Source of the DNA: Paenalicyclobacillus mengziensis
GTDB lineage: Bacteria > Bacillota > Bacilli > Alicyclobacillales > Alicyclobacillaceae
Direction of reading: 5' to 3'
Assembly: GCF_017298635.1 (NCBI RefSeq)
Contig: NZ_CP071182.1
Location: forward strand, 2,356,001-2,420,000
DNA: 64,000 nucleotides
Part shown: in pieces, positions 9,174 through 17,219 of the stretch
How positions within the stretch are numbered: the stretch's first letter is position 1
Layout: the number at the start of each line of letters is the position of its first letter
Translations under genes and position numbers: made by a program
Notes under the pieces: generated by a model
Seen by the model: only the letters and a program-made list of their open reading frames with translations
Told to the model about the DNA's origin: nothing
The model's database searches: none

Positions 9174-9770
9174 GTGAAAAACACTGCTGTCATTGCGATT
9201 GATTTGCACAGGGGGCACCTTGACCCGGAAGTGGCGACGATGCCGCTGCCTCCTGCTCAGTGTGAAACCGTTATCACGGCGAATGCTGAGTTCTTCGCGG
9301 CGTGTCGCAGGCAAGGTGTATCCATTATTCACTTGCTGACGCAATACCGAAACGAAGGAGAAATCTTATCAAATCCTGCTTGGCGCAAGCGCGCTGACGA
9401 CCCTGACGCGACGCGCAAGAACGTTGCGCGTCACAACCTTCGTGGGATGCCTGGTGTCAAAGTCATACCAAGGCTTTGGGATGACTCTGACGTCCTCATC
9501 GATACAAAGAAGAGATATGACTGCTTCGTCGGTACAGACTTAGAGTTTGTACTGCGAATGATGCGTGTCGAGAGATTGTGGATGACGGGGGTGAATACCA
9601 ACAGTTGTGTACTCGCGACTTCGATGGATGCCTCCTGTCGCGATTATGATGTGACAATTGTGTCGGATTGCGTCGATACGATGGACGGGCCAGAGTTCCA
9701 CACCAGTGCGCTGCAAATCTTCGAGAGAGCTTTCGGTCATGTCAAGCGTTCAAGTGAACTTACTAATTAA
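9174..9770 (+). CDS. Isochorismatase-family cysteine hydrolase (amidase)
   Basis: A cysteine hydrolase of about 198 residues. The Asp-Lys-Cys triad is visible: Asp in AVIAIDLHRG, Lys in LIDTKKRYDCF and Cys in TGVNTNSCVLAT. The family includes N-carbamoylsarcosine amidase, ureidoacrylate and maleamate amidohydrolases and nicotinamidase-like enzymes. The GTG at 9174 is preferred because GGGGGA sits 6 bases upstream, while the ATG at 9168 directly abuts it. The gene begins just after the cyclic amidohydrolase stop and is very probably co-transcribed. A plausible job is hydrolysis of the open-chain amide or carbamoyl product made by the ring-opening enzyme. Confidence 0.88.
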   Translation: MKNTAVIAIDLHRGHLDPEVATMPLPPAQCETVITANAEFFAACRRQGVSIIHLLTQYRNEGEILSNPAWRKRADDPDATRKNVARHNLRGMPGVKVIPRLWDDSDVLIDTKKRYDCFVGTDLEFVLRMMRVERLWMTGVNTNSCVLATSMDASCRDYDVTIVSDCVDTMDGPEFHTSALQIFERAFGHVKRSSELTN

Positions 9771-9787
9771 CGTTTGGAGATGAGACG

Positions 9788-11056
9788 ATGGCGATTACGA
9801 AAAGCAAGTTGGGAACGGTTCAACGCATGCCGGTAACACTTGCCTTGATGGCACTTATTGTGCTGGCTTTGTCCTATGTCGTGAACGCAATGGACAGGCA
9901 GGTTTTTCCCGTTTTGGTGCCGACGATTGATAAGACGTTCCATTTCACGCTGCCACAAGGCGGCCTGTTGTCCACCATCTTCACCCTCGGTATTGGCGTG
10001 GCTGGCATACCGGCAGGGTTCTTATTGGACAAACTGACGCGCAAATCCGTGATTTTGATAGGCATCTTGGTCTACTCTGCTTTTACACTCTTAACCGCAG
10101 CATCCACTGGTTTTGGCGACATGCTCATCTATCGCGCAGGGTCTGGTATCGGGGAAGCCTTGCAGAACGCAGCATTGTTTTCAGCCGTTGGCGCCTATTT
10201 CTATAAGAATCGTGGTCTGGCGCTCGGTACACTGAACTTTGCATATGGCCTTGGTGGTTTCTTTGGGCCGCTATTTGGGGGCAAAATGTTGGTACACTCG
10301 GGATGGAAAACCCCATTTCTTGTGTACGGAATTATCGGTCTGGTATTTTTCGTTGCAATTCTCTTTGCAATATCCAACAACTTGACCGAGCATGAAGAAG
10401 TCAAGGAGGTACAAACCGGCAGTGTCGACCACATTCCTGGGCGGGTTTGGAACCGTAACATCGTGATTGGACTCATCACAGCCGTTGTGGTCGGAATGTC
10501 GATGTACGGATTTTTGGGACTGTACCCCACGTTCCTCATCAAGCATCTCGGCTATTCTCCAACGCAGGCCAGCTTTAGCCTCAGCATGTTCGGCCTTGGC
10601 GCGCTGATGGGCATTCCAGCAGGTTATATCGGGGATGTTTTGCGCCAAAAGTGGGTCATTATTGTCTCACTCGTGTGCGGCATGATTGTCGGCTATTCGC
10701 TCTTTGATGTTGTCACACAGCCTGGAATGCAGGCACTCTTCAGTTTCCTTGAGGGGATGTTCGGCAGCGGCTTCCTCTTCGTTAACACGTATGCCCTGAT
10801 GCAGCGTTCCGTTCGGCCGGAAAAGGTTGGCAGGGCATCTGGCATCTTTGTAACGGCGCTGTACCTGCCGTCTTCGCTTGCGGGCTATCTGTTTGCCGCA
10901 CTGGTTGGGTCTGTGGGCTGGGGAGGGGCTGGATTGGTCCAACTGACCCTGATGCCCATCATCGGCATTGTTGCGATGGCCTTCCTGAATGAAAAACAGG
11001 TGTTGGTACCGCGTAAAGCCGGGACATCGAGTATAACAACCGCCGGACACATGTAA
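9788..11056 (+). CDS. MFS transporter
   Basis: A 422-residue major facilitator with about twelve hydrophobic segments and a central hydrophilic loop (about 200-220). The N-terminal half has the MFS loop motif at GFLLDKLTRKSV, and YIGDVLRQKW is its counterpart in the second half. GGAGATGAGACG precedes the ATG. It lies 17 bp after the amidase gene, so it is the third gene of the plus-strand catabolic operon and is the likely uptake system for the pathway substrate, probably a small organic anion or N-heterocycle. The substrate is inferred only from context. Confidence 0.9.
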   Translation: MAITKSKLGTVQRMPVTLALMALIVLALSYVVNAMDRQVFPVLVPTIDKTFHFTLPQGGLLSTIFTLGIGVAGIPAGFLLDKLTRKSVILIGILVYSAFTLLTAASTGFGDMLIYRAGSGIGEALQNAALFSAVGAYFYKNRGLALGTLNFAYGLGGFFGPLFGGKMLVHSGWKTPFLVYGIIGLVFFVAILFAISNNLTEHEEVKEVQTGSVDHIPGRVWNRNIVIGLITAVVVGMSMYGFLGLYPTFLIKHLGYSPTQASFSLSMFGLGALMGIPAGYIGDVLRQKWVIIVSLVCGMIVGYSLFDVVTQPGMQALFSFLEGMFGSGFLFVNTYALMQRSVRPEKVGRASGIFVTALYLPSSLAGYLFAALVGSVGWGGAGLVQLTLMPIIGIVAMAFLNEKQVLVPRKAGTSSITTAGHM

Positions 11057-11064
11057 TCAATCAA

Positions 11065-11365
11065 GTGACTGAATCGAATAGAATCAAGAGAGGCGCAGTT
11101 CATAGATTTGGTAGGATGACAAGCGAGGTGTGGTTCAATGACGACGCATGGCCTCGACGGGGGGATTTGAAGGATGTACGGAAGCAGACCAAGCTGCCGC
11201 TGCTCGTAAAAGGTATCACTTATCCGGAAGATGCGAAGATGGCCTTCGCGATTGGGGCCGGACGGCGTCATCGACTTGGAAATGGCCCTAGCTGGTTACG
11301 CGAACATCGCTAAGATGGACAGCACGTTCGTTACCATGAAACCATCTTGGTCGGAGGGCGTGTGA
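11065..11365 (+). pseudogene. Remnant of an FMN-dependent alpha-hydroxyacid dehydrogenase (lactate oxidase type)
   Basis: The frame from 11065 contains DLKDVRKQTKLPLLVKGI followed by TYPEDAKMAFAIGA, which closely matches the conserved core of lactate/glycolate oxidases (the active-site Lys region LPLLVKGI-x-x-PEDA). After GA one extra G at about 11261 shifts the frame; removing it gives GADGVID running straight into LEMALAGYANIAKMDSTFV, which resembles the C-terminal end of the same family. The FMN- and substrate-binding centre between them (SNHGGR region) and most of the N-terminus are missing. So the remnant carries an internal deletion plus a frameshift. It follows the transporter by 8 bp and may once have been part of the operon. 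Confidence 0.7.
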
Positions 11366-11388
11366 AATGACCTGGAGTTGGTAAAGGA

Positions 11389-11427
11389 ACAGGAACTGAC
11401 ATACCCATCGGGGAAGTCAGTTCCTGT
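11389..11427 (+). terminator. Hairpin after the catabolic operon and pseudogene
   Basis: A perfect 12-bp stem: ACAGGAACTGAC pairs with GTCAGTTCCTGT around a 15-base loop. There is no T-run, so it is only a possible terminator or RNA-stabilising hairpin at the end of the plus-strand operon. Confidence 0.5.
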
Positions 11428-11442
11428 GAAGAACGCCGGCGA

Positions 11443-11652
11443 ATAACGCACTGTTGAAGCGCTATTCCCATGGATCTGCCGTCGTCGGGCAAGGAATAAC
11501 GCGTTCTGGAAGCGTTACGCTCTCGGAACGCGCGAATAACGGGTTCTGGAAAGCGCTATTCCCATCCGTTTCATCAATAACGCGCCAGGAGCGCGTTATT
11601 TGCACTGAACCCGTTGCCGCGCAGGTCGAATAGCGCGTTTTGAGCTCGCTAT
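11443..11652 (+). repeat. Five-palindrome 210-bp element, copy 2
   Basis: Same architecture and length as copy 1 but in plus orientation. It has five 23-bp ATAACGC...GCGTTAT-type palindromes in the same order, with shared spacers such as CCCATGGATCTGCC and CACTGAACCCGTT. Together with copy 1 it brackets the first catabolic cluster as an inverted pair. Confidence 0.85.
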
Positions 11653-11670
11653 CGTGGCCGGTTCCAAAGC

Positions 11671-12027
11671 TTATTTTGCAGGCTTACTGACCTTCTTGAT
11701 AAACTTGCTGAGGTTGGTTTCGATTTTATCCTTAGGCAGCCCTTTGATGTCGATGGACCCCTGCAACTTGGGGTCGATCATCTCTGCAATGAGCAAGTCC
11801 TCCATTCGGACCCCCTCAGCTTTAAGCAAGCATGCGGACATCTGTTCAGTGAGTCGAGAATTTGTCGTGAGCGAAACTTCGACTTCTACATCGTACGTGA
11901 TGCCTGTATTTTTACTCGTGACTGTTGTTGTCCCTGACCAATGGAAGGCATCCGCATCCCGGACGAAAGGACTTTTATTTTCACGAAAGGCCTTCTTCAT
12001 AATCGTTTGCTGTACCTCTACTCGCAT
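11671..12027 (-). CDS. Hypothetical protein, 118 residues
   Basis: A soluble protein with no signal peptide or membrane segment and no family I recognise. The middle (about 30-55) has alternating hydrophobic Thr/Val-rich strands (TTTVTSKNTGITYDVEVEVS), suggesting a beta-sheet; the C-terminus is Lys-rich. The ATG at 12027 has GGTGAGGA a few bases upstream. Codon use and length support a real gene. It sits alone between the repeat element and the FMN reductase gene. Confidence 0.6.
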   Translation of the reverse strand: MRVEVQQTIMKKAFRENKSPFVRDADAFHWSGTTTVTSKNTGITYDVEVEVSLTTNSRLTEQMSACLLKAEGVRMEDLLIAEMIDPKLQGSIDIKGLPKDKIETNLSKFIKKVSKPAK

Positions 12028-12180
12028 GCATCCTCACCCGTAAGTATGATGTCAATTTCTGCCCTAGACGATGCGGAAGTATTTTGGCGAATCCACACGT
12101 ACCGTTCACTGTAACGATGTGCCCCAACTGGACAAGACGACGTTGTCCAAGTTCGTGACGAGACACATGTGATTCCACTG

Positions 12181-12717
12181 TCAAACAAAGTCTAGGAACT
12201 TATGTACGACAGTATCCAAGAATAAAACAGTTGGCTCATCCGTCAGTTGACCACCTTCATTAAACTTGTTTGCAGCAAATGTTACGAGGACTTCGTTACC
12301 CCCTGGGGGAAGAACTCTGCAGTCGAGACCTGGGCTGCTAAGAATCTGCCGCAGATGGACTTGAGCGCGGAGCGTCCCAATCATTCCGGTGGAAGCTCCG
12401 ACAATCAGCACCGGTTTTCCTGCGGCGACTCGTTCTCCTCTCGACAACCAGTCGAGTGCGTTTTTCAAGATGCCTGGAATCGACCAATTGTATTCAGGCG
12501 TCGCAATGACCAGCCCGTCGGCATCCAGTATGGTTTGCTTAAACGACCGCACCACGGTCGGCGCATCATTTTCCTCATCCTGGTTGAAATAGGGTAAAGA
12601 TGAGATGTCCGTCACATCGAGATGGAAATCCTTCTCATAGCGTTGTCCAATGAAACCAAGCAGCATGGCGTTGTACGAATTCTTGCGGACACTGCCAACC
12701 AACCCGACAAGTTTCAT
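12181..12717 (-). CDS. NAD(P)H-dependent FMN reductase (flavodoxin fold)
   Basis: A 178-residue NADPH-dependent FMN reductase of the azo/chromate/quinone-reductase family. Signature features are the N-terminal phosphate-binding loop LVGSVRKNSYN, the segment ATPEYNWSIPGILKNALDWLSR and the GASTGMIGTLRAQVHLRQIL stretch. It reduces flavins or quinones in the cytoplasm. GGAGAGG precedes the ATG at 12717. It is transcribed divergently from the FadR-type regulator and the second catabolic operon across an AT-rich gap of about 150 bp, so it may be co-regulated and supply reducing power or quinone reduction to the aromatic pathway. Confidence 0.92.
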   Translation of the reverse strand: MKLVGLVGSVRKNSYNAMLLGFIGQRYEKDFHLDVTDISSLPYFNQDEENDAPTVVRSFKQTILDADGLVIATPEYNWSIPGILKNALDWLSRGERVAAGKPVLIVGASTGMIGTLRAQVHLRQILSSPGLDCRVLPPGGNEVLVTFAANKFNEGGQLTDEPTVLFLDTVVHKFLDFV

Positions 12718-12870
12718 AAAACCTCTCCTAAATAAATATTATTTTATTACTTAAAGCTAGTGTTGGAGTTTACGCGAACAAAATCAAGTCCTTGATCTAA
12801 TAATCATTTAATATTATTATTTAAATACATCTTTGTTCAGAAAAATCAGATTCAAGAATGGAGGCTCGGG
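12718..12870. promoter_or_regulatory. Divergent AT-rich promoter region of catabolic cluster II
   Basis: This gap between the FMN reductase (minus) and GntR-type regulator (plus) is very AT-rich and contains near-mirrored tracts (AATAAATATTATTTTATTA near 12731, and TTAATATTATTATTTAAATA near 12808). It should hold both promoters and probably the operator of the FadR-type regulator. I could not fix exact -35/-10 hexamers. Confidence 0.5.
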
Positions 12871-13620
12871 ATGCAGCCGCGCAAGTTGAGTGGTCAATTG
12901 CTGCATGAGCTTGGCAGCAAGATTGTCAGTGGTGTTTTGGAATCCGGTCAGGTTCTGCCGAGCGTCGAAGCCCTGAGTGAGATGAACGGCGTGAGTCGAA
13001 CGGTGACACGAGAAGCCTTAAAGGCGTTATCTGCGTTCGGATTGGTGGAATCCCAACCGAAAGTGGGAACCACGGTCTGCGCCCGCGAAGAGTGGCAATG
13101 GTGGAATCGGGATGTCCTGCAGTGGTCCGTTGACGCTGTACCGAACCAGCATTTCTTGCTTCAACTCGTTGAAGTTCGCCGTGTCATAGAGCCCGCGGCA
13201 GTGGCCCTGGCAGCTAACAAAGGAACAGCAGAAGACTTTGCGCTGATTCAGGATGCGTTTTGCAGACTGTCGGCGTCACTCGACAGTGATGAGAACTGGG
13301 CCAAGGCGGACTACGAATTTCACGACAGTATCATCGCTGCTGCTCACAATGAACTGATGTTGAGCTTGATTCGAGTGATGCGTGACGCGCTATTATACAG
13401 CCGCAAGACAACAATTCCCATTTTGAAGGAGACCCGCGAACAGTCACAAGCGAGCGCTCTGGCACAGCACAAGGCGGTCATGGATGCCGTCTGCAGTCGG
13501 GATGAGGAGCGTGCGCACGAGATGATGTTAGAGTTGCTCGATGGTGTAACTGTGCTGATTGAGAATCGAGAACATGGGGGGAAGGCACATGGGCATTCGA
13601 GTCGCCAGATTCAGAAATGA
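12871..13620 (+). CDS. FadR-subfamily GntR transcriptional regulator
   Basis: A 249-residue regulator with an N-terminal winged helix of about 70 residues (GQVLPSVEALSEMNGVSRTVTREALKAL) and an FCD ligand-binding domain (about 95-235). Candidate metal or ligand His residues of the FCD domain are in YEFHDSI and AQHKAVMDAV. GntR-FCD proteins usually repress sugar-acid or aromatic-acid operons and are released by the substrate. GGAGG lies upstream of the ATG. Its 3' end overlaps the FAH-family gene by 32 bp, so it is the first gene of the operon and probably controls it together with the divergent reductase. Confidence 0.92.
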   Translation: MQPRKLSGQLLHELGSKIVSGVLESGQVLPSVEALSEMNGVSRTVTREALKALSAFGLVESQPKVGTTVCAREEWQWWNRDVLQWSVDAVPNQHFLLQLVEVRRVIEPAAVALAANKGTAEDFALIQDAFCRLSASLDSDENWAKADYEFHDSIIAAAHNELMLSLIRVMRDALLYSRKTTIPILKETREQSQASALAQHKAVMDAVCSRDEERAHEMMLELLDGVTVLIENREHGGKAHGHSSRQIQK

Positions 13621-14554
13621 AGGCAAAGTAGCGTGGGGTGTTGTAACAAGCGAATCGGAACTGCAGCCTATCGACGGTGAGTTCTGGTCGCTTGGAGAGC
13701 TCTTGACAGACGGGCTGGATGCGGTACATACAGCAGCGACAGCAGACCGTGGCAGTGTCTCTGTTCGAGACGTCAAGCTTCTCAGCCCTGTTACAAAACC
13801 TGCAAGAATTGTCTGCCAGGGTGCGAACTATGCCAATCATCGGTCTGAGGCAGGCATGCATCCTGACAGGCCCGCGTTCAACACCATCTTTTACAAAGCG
13901 GACACATCGCTGACTGGCCCGTCAGACGATGTCGTTCGGCCTGCGAATGTGCGGTTGCTCGACTATGAGGTTGAAGTGGGTCTCGTTATCGGCAAAGCCA
14001 TCACGACCAGGACCGAGGTTACGAGCGCGAACTTCGTGGAGTATGTCGCCGGGATGGTCATCGCGGACGACATTTCTGCACGCGACGTACAGCTTCTCGA
14101 GGGACAATGGTATAAGGGGAAAAGCTATCGTACCTTCTGTCCCATCGGCCCCTACCTTTATTTATTCGATGAAGACGAGGCATCGCTCATCCATGACCTT
14201 GAGTTACAGTTGTCTGTCAACGGTGAGGTACGACAATCTGCGAATACGAGTCAACTGTTGTTCAAACCGGAAGAGACACTCACAGAGTTGTCACAGATTT
14301 TAGACCTGCTGCCTGGTGACGTCGTTCTGACCGGCACGCCAGGCGGGGTGGCACTAAAACTGTCGCAGCATGAGGCTGCACTGCTCAACAACCCGGCCGT
14401 CTCATTCGCAGTAAAACAAGCAGTCTTCATGGAAAGTCAATCACGCATTCATGCGTATCTGCAGGACGGTGACGAGATTGTGTGTACCGTCAAGACGAAG
14501 GACGGTCGTGTCCATCTTGGTACACAGAAGAACAAAGTCGTTACCGCACAGTAG
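13589..14554 (+). CDS. Fumarylacetoacetate hydrolase-family protein
   Basis: A 321-residue FAH-superfamily enzyme acting on 2-oxo/enol C-C or C-COO bonds in aromatic-ring meta-cleavage pathways. Metal ligands are visible as the Glu pair in LLDYEVEVGLV followed by the Asp in MVIADDISARDVQ, and the family end motif GDVVLTGTPGGVA is present. I start at the ATG at 13589, which has GGGGGGAAGG just upstream; an upstream TTG at 13559 lacks such a site. With the neighbouring extradiol dioxygenase this fits a ring-cleavage route in which FAH-type enzymes act as hydratase, decarboxylase or hydrolase on the ring-opened product. Confidence 0.9.
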   Translation: MGIRVARFRNEGKVAWGVVTSESELQPIDGEFWSLGELLTDGLDAVHTAATADRGSVSVRDVKLLSPVTKPARIVCQGANYANHRSEAGMHPDRPAFNTIFYKADTSLTGPSDDVVRPANVRLLDYEVEVGLVIGKAITTRTEVTSANFVEYVAGMVIADDISARDVQLLEGQWYKGKSYRTFCPIGPYLYLFDEDEASLIHDLELQLSVNGEVRQSANTSQLLFKPEETLTELSQILDLLPGDVVLTGTPGGVALKLSQHEAALLNNPAVSFAVKQAVFMESQSRIHAYLQDGDEIVCTVKTKDGRVHLGTQKNKVVTAQ

Positions 14555-14720
14555 GCAGTCTTGTCAGTGAGAGGGTAGGCGAACGGGGCATCTACACGGA
14601 AAGGCCGTTCCACGTCTGCAGTCACCTGAGGTTGTGTAAGGCAGTTGAGCGAAGCGGTAGACCTAGCCGCTCACACACAGAATCCGCTTGATTATTCAAA
14701 CGATTTTAGGGGGGATTTGT

Positions 14721-15596
14721 ATGGTGCAGGTTTTTCGTTTGGCGTACGTCCATTTTGGCACTCCTGACATGGCCCAGATGCTGAAGTACTACCAGGATGT
14801 CATCGGGCTCTCTGTTATTGAACAGGATGAGTCGCGTGCTTATGTAAGCACTTCCATTGACCATCACAACATCATGCTTTCGAAGGCAAATGAAAGCGGT
14901 TTAATTGGCTTCGGCCTTCAACTCATGCCGAACATCTCCTGTGAGGAAGCGGCGGAGACACTCCATCGAAACGGTATTGAGGCGACCATCAAGATGAATG
15001 AGGTGTCTGGTATCCGGGAGCTTGTCGAGTTTGTCGATCTCGATGGCTACGTGGTGCACCTCTTCTTCGCGATGGAGGTGGCGGCGCCAGGTTTTCAAAC
15101 AGCGGGAGTCCGGCCAAACAAAGTGGGTCACCTGTCACTCCGAGTCAAGGATGCGAAGCGAAGTGTTGAGTACTACAAGCAATTCGGTTTTTCCAACACA
15201 GATTGGATTGAAGACTTCTTTGGTTTCATGACCTGCAATCGAGATCACCACGTGCTCAATTTTGCCACCTCCGATTACAAGGCGATGCACCACCTAGCCT
15301 TTGAACTGCGGGATTACAGCCACCTTGTGAGCGCAATGGACCACCTTGGACGAAACGAGATCCCTATCTTATGGGGGCCGTCTCGTCACGGTGCAGGACA
15401 TAACATTGCGACGTATCATCGCGATCCCGATGGGAACATGATTGAACTCTTCACAGACGCAGACGTTTTTGTTCCGGAACTCGGCATTTTCGAACCACGG
15501 CCATGGCACGAACACTTCCCACAAAGGCCGCGGGTGTGGGGTACGGATGAGTGCATTACGCGCTGGGGAACATCGTTCGAACAGTCGCTGGTATAA
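14721..15596 (+). CDS. Type I extradiol ring-cleavage dioxygenase (VOC/glyoxalase fold)
   Basis: About 291 residues with two vicinal-oxygen-chelate domains. The N-terminal domain is AYVHFGTPDMAQMLKYYQDV onward. The C-terminal domain bears the 2-His-1-carboxylate iron site: His in KVGHLSLRV, His in AMHHLAFEL and Glu in GNMIELFTD. This matches catechol 2,3-dioxygenase-like enzymes that cleave aromatic diols with O2. I start at the ATG at 14721 because GGGGGG stands 6 bases before it. The gene sits in the FadR-controlled operon and probably catalyses ring opening. The diol substrate is unknown. Confidence 0.9.
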   Translation: MVQVFRLAYVHFGTPDMAQMLKYYQDVIGLSVIEQDESRAYVSTSIDHHNIMLSKANESGLIGFGLQLMPNISCEEAAETLHRNGIEATIKMNEVSGIRELVEFVDLDGYVVHLFFAMEVAAPGFQTAGVRPNKVGHLSLRVKDAKRSVEYYKQFGFSNTDWIEDFFGFMTCNRDHHVLNFATSDYKAMHHLAFELRDYSHLVSAMDHLGRNEIPILWGPSRHGAGHNIATYHRDPDGNMIELFTDADVFVPELGIFEPRPWHEHFPQRPRVWGTDECITRWGTSFEQSLV

Positions 15597-15657
15597 AGGA
15601 GCGCGGGTGTAGCGTCGGGAGCGCGATGCAAGAAAACCAAAGAGGGGACTGGTTGAT

Positions 15658-17058
15658 GTGAGCGACAAGGTTCTGATTCGAAATGGCTGTGTGTTGACAA
15701 TGGACGACACCTTGGGCAACTACGAGACGGCAGATATCCTCATTGAGGACGGAAAGATAGTTGCTGTACAGCCGAACCTGGACGTCACTGAGGCGAAGGT
15801 CGTTGATGCGACTGGCATGATTGTACTCCCTGGATTCGTCGATACCCATCGGCACGTTTGGGAAGCGGTGATTCGCAACGCCGGCGCTGATTGGTCATTG
15901 CAGACGTATCTTGGCCACCTGTATTTTGGCGGACTCGGCGGCAAGCTTCGGCCGGAAGACGTCTATATCGGCAACCTGCTTGGGGCGCTCGAAGCCCTCG
16001 ACGCCGGTATCACGACGATGCTTGATTGGTCGATGGTCAATTCCCCTGAACACGGCGATGAAATGGTGCGGGCACTTCAAGAGTCTGGCATCCGCGGTGT
16101 CTTCGCGCACGGCACACCACTCCTAGGTGCGGGGGATTATTGGTCCCGTGACAGTATCCTCACACACTCTCACGATGCAAAAAGAATGAAGGAGAAGTAC
16201 TTTTCCTCGAAAGACCAGCTGTTAACAATGGGGCTCGCGATTCGCGGTCCTGAGTTCTCCTCTTGGGAAGCGACACTTCACGACGTCAACCTCGCCCGCG
16301 AACTCGACGCGATTTGCACGATGCATGTAGGCTTTGGGTCTTGGGGATTTGTCGATCATTCGATTGAGAAGATGTACAAAGCTGGTCTCTTAGGCCCCGA
16401 TATGAACCTGGTGCACGCGAACTCCATCACCGACGAAGCATGCCGCATGATTGCAGAGACAGGTACATCGGTGTCCGTGACGCCGGAAGTGGAAATGATG
16501 ATGGGCCACGGCTACCCGCTCACCGGGCGGTTGCTCGAGCAGGGCGGACGGCCGACCATCGGCATTGACGTGGTCACTTCAACGGGCGGTGACATGTTTG
16601 CGCAGATGAAGTTTGCGGTGCAAGCGGATCGGCAGCGTGTGAATGCACCTGTGTTGGCGCGCGGGGAGATGCCGCTGACTCTGAATGTAAGTGCTGCAGA
16701 GGTTCTCAAGTTTGCTACGATGGACGGAGCACGCGCGCTCGGACTCGAGGCGAAGGTCGGGTCCCTCACACCTGGCAAACAAGCTGATATCGTGATGATT
16801 CGGGCGACCGACATCAACCTGACGCCGATGAACGATCCGATTGGGGCTGTCGTGCTTTGCGCACACACGGGCAACGTGGATACGGTTTTCGTGGCAGGCC
16901 GGGCCGTGAAGCGTGGCGGGCGACTGCTTGACGTAGATATGGGCCGCATCAGCGCGCTCGCAGCCAAGACGAGGGACTACATCTTCTCCGAGTACGGTGT
17001 GCCAGAAGGGGCCTGGCCGCAGCAGTACCGAACGGTAACGGCTGCGCAGGGCAGATAG
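15658..17058 (+). CDS. Amidohydrolase of the ATZ/TRZ-type (chlorohydrolase/deaminase) family
   Basis: A 466-residue amidohydrolase with a mononuclear metal site. It has the beta-domain ending ATGMIVLPGFVDTHRHVWE (HxH), an intermediate HVGFGSWG segment, LVHANSITDE, and the ligand Asp in TIGIDVVTSTGGD. The C-terminal GSLTPGKQADIVMIR segment is typical of the family. Relatives include AtzB/TrzA-type hydrolases, guanine deaminase and SsnA; they remove amino or halide groups from N-heterocycles. The start is GTG at 15658 after AGAGGGG. In the operon it may deaminate or hydrolyse the substrate before ring cleavage. The substrate is not predictable. Confidence 0.88.
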   Translation: MSDKVLIRNGCVLTMDDTLGNYETADILIEDGKIVAVQPNLDVTEAKVVDATGMIVLPGFVDTHRHVWEAVIRNAGADWSLQTYLGHLYFGGLGGKLRPEDVYIGNLLGALEALDAGITTMLDWSMVNSPEHGDEMVRALQESGIRGVFAHGTPLLGAGDYWSRDSILTHSHDAKRMKEKYFSSKDQLLTMGLAIRGPEFSSWEATLHDVNLARELDAICTMHVGFGSWGFVDHSIEKMYKAGLLGPDMNLVHANSITDEACRMIAETGTSVSVTPEVEMMMGHGYPLTGRLLEQGGRPTIGIDVVTSTGGDMFAQMKFAVQADRQRVNAPVLARGEMPLTLNVSAAEVLKFATMDGARALGLEAKVGSLTPGKQADIVMIRATDINLTPMNDPIGAVVLCAHTGNVDTVFVAGRAVKRGGRLLDVDMGRISALAAKTRDYIFSEYGVPEGAWPQQYRTVTAAQGR

Positions 17059-17131
17059 GTCGTTAAGGTACGAGTTAAGCGCTGAAGCAAAGTTAGGTAC
17101 TTACGAGCGTGACATCACAACAATATGAGGG

Positions 17132-17192
17132 CAGACTCTTCTTGAGGGCGACCGCGGCAGGACGGGTAGACCCTTAATATGGAGAGTCTGCT
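17132..17192 (+). promoter_or_regulatory. Leader inverted repeat before the alpha/beta hydrolase
   Basis: GCAGACTCT near 17132 pairs with AGAGTCTGC near 17184 around a loop of about 40 bases, in the 161-bp gap before the TTG start at 17220. It could form an RNA hairpin in the operon message. No known riboswitch class was recognised. Confidence 0.4.
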
Positions 17193-17219
17193 TCTCCATC
17201 TTGTAAGGAGAGATTAGAT

